This document shows, in pieces, positions 61,501 through 64,000 of a stretch of 64,000 nt of DNA. Every line of letters begins with the position of its first letter. Position 1 is the stretch's first letter. The position numbers and the translations under genes were made by a program. This stretch comes from Eubacterium sp. AF36-5BH (GTDB lineage: Bacteria > Bacillota > Clostridia > Lachnospirales > Lachnospiraceae), in contig NZ_QTVG01000006.1 in assembly GCF_003460505.1 (NCBI RefSeq), positions 186,001-250,000 on the forward strand. The letters are read 5' to 3'. The notes under the pieces are model-generated. The model ran no database searches. It was given only the letters and a program-made list of their open reading frames with translations, and was not told where the DNA came from.

Positions 61501-61751
61501 CACTTAACTTTGATCCAAAGCTTGCAAACTGGTTATTTGATGAAGGAAAAGTTACATTCAGACTTCTTTCAACATGTGACGTAACATACATTAATAATAC
61601 AGGAAAGAACACTTATGGCGTTGATGCTGCTAAGGTTTCAAAGGTTGAAATCAACGGTGAAACAGTAGCAACAGAAGGTAAGATTGTTGGCGAAATGGCA
61701 GAAGCTGTTCGTGATGGCAAGATTAATGCTATAAATGTTTACTTTGAATAA
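58572..61751 (+). CDS. Large beta-glucan phosphorylase (GH94/GH149/GH161 clan)
   Basis: This cytoplasmic protein of about 1059 residues has an N-terminal beta-sandwich of GH94-like type and an (alpha/alpha)6 barrel. The general-acid region reads GWNDAMNGLPGLFGSG near residue 645, with EGYWSDHWDYNMDL near 520. It is much longer than cellobiose or laminaribiose phosphorylases (about 800-910), in the size class of the 1,3-beta-oligoglucan phosphorylases GH149/GH161. GH161 is favoured because the locus has a 1,3-glucanase and a second, smaller phosphorylase, but a 1,2-beta-oligoglucan enzyme cannot be excluded. AAAGGAG sets the ATG at 58572; an earlier in-frame ATG lies inside the LacI gene. Product: glucose-1-phosphate plus shortened chains. 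Confidence 0.78.
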   Translation: MENYRLEGKTFVIDDYDRLPAFSSFLPGLAGVKGIPMWTFYTNRGQGMNSFGIDNKGNAIMEFNSANTAFENTTVKGFRTFLKIDGEYYEPFFKYEKEAKRQIRMNKNSFKIIETNEKYGIEVTVNYFILPNESIGALVRQVSVKNISDSAKDIEVIDGLPKIITYGISNGEFKEMSNLFKSWAYIKNIDNKVPYYTLRASTKDSAEVSDVEGGYYYLTIKGGELQDVIYDVDTVFGYDLSLMTPVRFIEGGIDNVKAKEQCFANKVPCGFTALHETVAANEAITFDTMMGFAGSEEQINSKVSTFTKPGYIADKFVEAEELADSFTSDIKTHTSAGKFDQYIEQCYLDNFLRGGYPYVLNKDGNKSIIHLFSRKHGDPERDYNFFSIAAEYYSQGNGNFRDVSQNRRNDVFFNKDVGEFNVKTFFSLVQADGYNPLEVRPSLFNVIEGKEDEVNAYVKGNIDGDATAIEKIVAGKFTPGQISNTIAKLGLKVKIDDGDFIAEILNDCDQNIEAGFGEGYWSDHWDYNMDLVDNYLSVFPDKINELLFEDKTYKFYDSVAYVVPRDEKYVINKKGDVRQYGMEVEDEEKLARPGFNKWATNWLKTKDEKIYETSLAVKMVILALSKFAQLDVDGIGVEMEGGKPGWNDAMNGLPGLFGSGTPETFELKRLVNFIINNFDGEGEVTMPAEIAKYLDDVKAALDEYNNGTINDFQYWDKVATIREAYRETIKLYLSGEETVVSKAHIVEVFKAFEAKIEKGIAKAVEMGNGLVPTYITHEAVDFEPVVDENGEPVISHYGLQKAKVKEFKAVALPYFLEGPARMMGYEDVDTARDMYNKVKNTGLYDEKLAMYKTSASIEECSMENGRCRAFTPGWQERENVFLHMEYKYLLAMIKAGLYDEYYETIKGALIPFLDPNMYGRSTLENSSFIASSVNPNEDVHGRGFVARLSGSTTEMISMWIQMMMGGKVFTYEDGKLALNFDPKLANWLFDEGKVTFRLLSTCDVTYINNTGKNTYGVDAAKVSKVEINGETVATEGKIVGEMAEAVRDGKINAINVYFE

Positions 61752-61782
61752 ATCATTTTAAATGCTATAAATTTTTATAGAG

Positions 61783-61831
61783 CAAATGGTGGGGATGAGA
61801 ATCTTTAGGGTTCTCATCCAACACACATTTG
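61783..61831 (+). terminator. Hairpin after the first phosphorylase gene
   Basis: Inner stem GGATGAGAA / TTCTCATCC with loop TCTTTAGGG is enclosed by CAAATG...CATTTG. The T-run is poor, so termination may be partial. Confidence 0.55.
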
Positions 61832-61882
61832 AAAAAGATATAAACTCTATAAGGTTCACAGCATTTTTTCTTTATAAAAGCT

Positions 61883-61894
61883 TGAAACGTTTTA
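61883..61894 (+). promoter_or_regulatory. LacI-family or cre-like operator candidate
   Basis: TGAAACGTTTTA is a near-palindrome (TGAAAC/GTTTTA) around a central CG, as in LacI/CcpA sites. It lies about 350 bases before the second phosphorylase gene, close to where a promoter could be. Confidence 0.4.
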
Positions 61895-62094
61895 ATTTTT
61901 GGAAAGATTATAAAAGAAAGTAAATAAAAGAATTGAAATTATATCTTTTAGATTACCTAATACAAGTTCCTGCTAATTATATTTAAGAGCAAATAAAGGT
62001 ATATAAAATAAATATGTAACAATTATAGTTTTTCCAAAAACTAAAAATATAATGTAAAATATAAAAAGAAAATTTTCTAAAAATAATAAGCAAA

Positions 62095-62177
62095 AAAGAC
62101 AATCTGCAAAGATGCAGACTAAAACAACTATCTGCAAAATACAGAGTAAAGACAACAACCTGCAAAAATGCAGTTTC
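62095..62177 (+). repeat. Three short hairpin-forming repeats in the leader of the second phosphorylase gene
   Basis: Units of 26-30 bases each read roughly AAAGACAAYCTGCAAARATGCAGAST. CTGCA/TGCAG can pair around an A-rich loop in units 1 and 3; unit 2 is degenerate (TCTGCAAAATACAGA still pairs CTG/CAG). A partial fourth unit (AAACAACCATTTG) follows. Confidence 0.6.
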
Positions 62178-62243
62178 AAACAACCATTTGAAAACTATTG
62201 AACAAAATCAATTTAAAATAAAAAGGAGAAAGGATTAGATTTT

Positions 62244-64000
62244 ATGAGCGATTTAAAGTATTTGGACAAAAAAGGAACATTTACATTAGATGATCCTGAT
62301 TTAACAAGTTACATGTACTTCCCACTTGCTAACGAAGCAGGTATGATGAGTGCAATCACACCGGATTTAGGAGGCGACATTAAGCTTGACCAAAACACAT
62401 TTTTACTTGAACCGGTAAGTAGCGAAAACTTACACAACAACAAGTCTTCAAGAAACTTCTGGGTTTATGTTGAAGGAAAGGGAGCTTGGTCTGTAACAGG
62501 CCGTTCAAGCAAACAGCAGGCAAAACTTTTTGAGGATGACAAGGAAGACGTAAAACTTACAGCAGGTATTATGTGGCATCAGGTAGAAAGACAGTCACAG
62601 GAAATGGGCTTAAAAGCTGTAATGACAAGTTTTGTACCTGAAACAGAAGAAAAAGTAGAACTTACAAAGTTTGAAATTACAAACACATCTGATAAGGCAC
62701 AGACAATTACATCAACAGTTGCAATCCCAATGTATGCACGTTCGGCGTCAAACATCAGAGATCACAGACACGTAACATCATTGCTTCATAGAACTTTTAC
62801 AGTAAAAAACGGAATAATGATTTATCCAACTCTTACATTTGATGAAAGAGGACACAACAAAAACAAGATTTTCTATGGCGCATTAGCAAAAGAAGAAGTT
62901 AACGGAGAAATGGTTTCACCTGTAAGTTTTTGCCCTGTAACAGAAGAGTTTATCGGGCGTGGAGGAAACTTCGAAAATCCATATTACGTTGTAAAAAATC
63001 AGCCATTACCATATAAGGCAGGCGAAGAAGTAGATGGATACGAAACAGTGGCTGCAATAAGATTTGCTGACTGTACATTAGAGCCGGGCGAAACAAGAAC
63101 TTATATTGTAGCTTTAGGCTATGGTGAATCAGAAGCAGAAATCACAGAATTAAGCAAGAAATATTTAATAAAGAAGCATTTTGACAAATATTTAGAAGAA
63201 ACAAAAGAATTTTGGCAGGAAAAAATCAACGTAAGTTACAATTCTGCTGATTCAGATTTCGATAACTGGATGCACTGGGTTAATTTCCAGCCAATGCTTA
63301 GAAGAATTTACGGTTGCTCATTTTTACCGCACCATGATTACGGAAAAGGTGGTAGAGGCTGGAGAGATTTATGGCAGGATTGCCTTGCACTTCTTATTAT
63401 GGAACCTGAAAAAGTTAGAGAAATGTTAATAGACAACTTTGGCGGTGTAAGATTTGACGGTACAAATGCAACTATCATTGGTTCAAAACAGGGTGAGTTC
63501 ATAGCAGACAGAAACAACATTGTAAGAGTTTGGATGGACCATGGTGCCTGGCCATATCTTACAACAAGATTATATATGCAGCAGACAGGAGATATTGAAT
63601 TCCTTACAGAAGCCAATACATATTTCAAAGACGCACAGATTTGTCGTGGTGAAAAACGTGATGACCGTTGGAATGACACAATAGGAAATAAGCAGATGAC
63701 AGAAGACGCACTTCCATACGAAGGAACTGTTTTAGAACATTTACTTATTCAGCATTTAACATCATTCTACGATGTTGGCGAGCATAATCATATAAGACTT
63801 CGCGGAGCAGACTGGAACGACGGTCTTGACATGGCAGAAGAGCGTGGAGAAAGCGTTGCTTTTACAGCTCTTTACGGCGGTAACTTGAAGAATCTTGCGC
63901 AGGATATTAAGGATTACAGTGACAAAACAGGAAAAGATACAGTAAGCATAGCAAAAGAAATTTTGGTGCTCTTAGAAGCAGATAGCAGCATTTATGACAG
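62244..64000 (+). CDS. GH94 phosphorylase, probably laminaribiose phosphorylase (partial)
   Basis: The gene starts at 62244 behind AAGGAGAAAGG and remains open to the window end (585 codons seen). An N-terminal sandwich domain (1 to about 290) precedes the barrel, with WMHWVNFQPMLRR, GGRGWRDLWQDCLALL and the catalytic segment RGADWNDGLDMAEERG near residue 521, whose Asp is the general acid in GH94. The sequence character and expected length of about 900 residues resemble laminaribiose phosphorylases; cellobiose phosphorylase is the alternative. It would split the disaccharide left by the larger phosphorylase into glucose-1-phosphate and glucose. The C-terminal part is outside the window. Confidence 0.82.
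   Translation, partial: MSDLKYLDKKGTFTLDDPDLTSYMYFPLANEAGMMSAITPDLGGDIKLDQNTFLLEPVSSENLHNNKSSRNFWVYVEGKGAWSVTGRSSKQQAKLFEDDKEDVKLTAGIMWHQVERQSQEMGLKAVMTSFVPETEEKVELTKFEITNTSDKAQTITSTVAIPMYARSASNIRDHRHVTSLLHRTFTVKNGIMIYPTLTFDERGHNKNKIFYGALAKEEVNGEMVSPVSFCPVTEEFIGRGGNFENPYYVVKNQPLPYKAGEEVDGYETVAAIRFADCTLEPGETRTYIVALGYGESEAEITELSKKYLIKKHFDKYLEETKEFWQEKINVSYNSADSDFDNWMHWVNFQPMLRRIYGCSFLPHHDYGKGGRGWRDLWQDCLALLIMEPEKVREMLIDNFGGVRFDGTNATIIGSKQGEFIADRNNIVRVWMDHGAWPYLTTRLYMQQTGDIEFLTEANTYFKDAQICRGEKRDDRWNDTIGNKQMTEDALPYEGTVLEHLLIQHLTSFYDVGEHNHIRLRGADWNDGLDMAEERGESVAFTALYGGNLKNLAQDIKDYSDKTGKDTVSIAKEILVLLEADSSIYD

Larger units (their letters stand above)
61752..62243 (+). other. 492-base region between the two phosphorylase genes
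   Basis: It contains a hairpin (61783-61831), a LacI-operator-like TGAAACGTTTTA (61883-61894), AT-rich sequence, three hairpin-forming repeats (62095-62177) and the AAAAGGAGAAAGG site before the next gene. No credible gene was found in it. Confidence 0.6.

Noticed and set aside
62095..62177. CRISPR array.
   Set aside because: Only three short, imperfect units with no spacers of constant length and no cas genes anywhere in the window.
61973..62183. Two overlapping hydrophobic open frames on the minus strand, about 66-68 codons.
   Set aside because: They arise from the A-rich repeats in the phosphorylase leader, compete in different frames and have no ribosome-binding site.

Overview
The window looks like a chromosomal segment of a low-GC, endospore-forming Firmicute, most likely a gut-type Lachnospiraceae relative. 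Supporting signs are spoIIR, a SipL-type spore protein (DUF3794 plus LysM), a CotS-like protein, a leucine T-box, a SAM-I riboswitch before metK, YesL/DUF624 and DUF5696 proteins beside sugar ABC transporters, and an Rpn-type nuclease with the ExQS motif common in that family. No rRNA, tRNA, CRISPR array, phage or intact insertion sequence was seen.

Layout. 1-1.9 kb: LacI regulator and YesL protein, probably the end of a sugar locus lying to the left. 2-9 kb: housekeeping and envelope genes (an aberrant sigma70-like protein, a flavin reductase, DNA polymerase IV, shikimate kinase, an M23 peptidase, MurA). 9-15 kb: a T-box-controlled leuA whose product is fused to an AraC-type DNA-binding domain, an Rpn-type nuclease, metK under a SAM riboswitch, and a pyridoxamine kinase next to the decayed remnant of a MocR/PdxR-type regulator. 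15.5-26.8 kb: a BspA-like secreted protein, the intact MocR paralogue, CCA-adding enzyme, CotS-like protein, phosphoglucomutase, PrcB-like lipoprotein, SipL, IspE and SpoIIR.

27-37 kb: the most unusual block, a compact operon that looks like a ribosomally made peptide system. A 56-residue precursor candidate has its own promoter and is followed by a terminator. Then come a subtilase fused to a DUF1611-like P-loop domain, two papain-fold proteins resembling the BtrH N-terminal domain, a small unknown protein, an acyl-carrier-related protein and two full ABC exporters. It is strongly A+T-rich and sits between spoIIR and murI. No radical SAM enzyme, LanM/LanB or YcaO is present.

37-41 kb: murI, a DUF1934 protein, a broken Ig/fibronectin surface-protein gene, a small membrane protein and plsC. 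41.4-64 kb: a large beta-glucan utilisation locus. It holds a secreted glycan-binding protein, two solute-binding proteins (one membrane-anchored, 1040 residues), two pairs of permeases, an NHL/TPR/YIP1 membrane protein, a DUF5696 protein, a secreted GH16 enzyme with the beta-bulge EIDVLE motif of 1,3-glucanases, a LacI regulator, and two cytoplasmic glycoside phosphorylases. No transport ATPase is encoded, so a shared MsmX-type ATPase elsewhere is expected. The inferred pathway is extracellular cleavage of beta-1,3-glucan, import of oligosaccharides, phosphorolysis to glucose-1-phosphate, and entry to glycolysis through phosphoglucomutase.

Two diverged copies of a structured ~95 bp element, at 9387 and 40091, are not explained by any gene.
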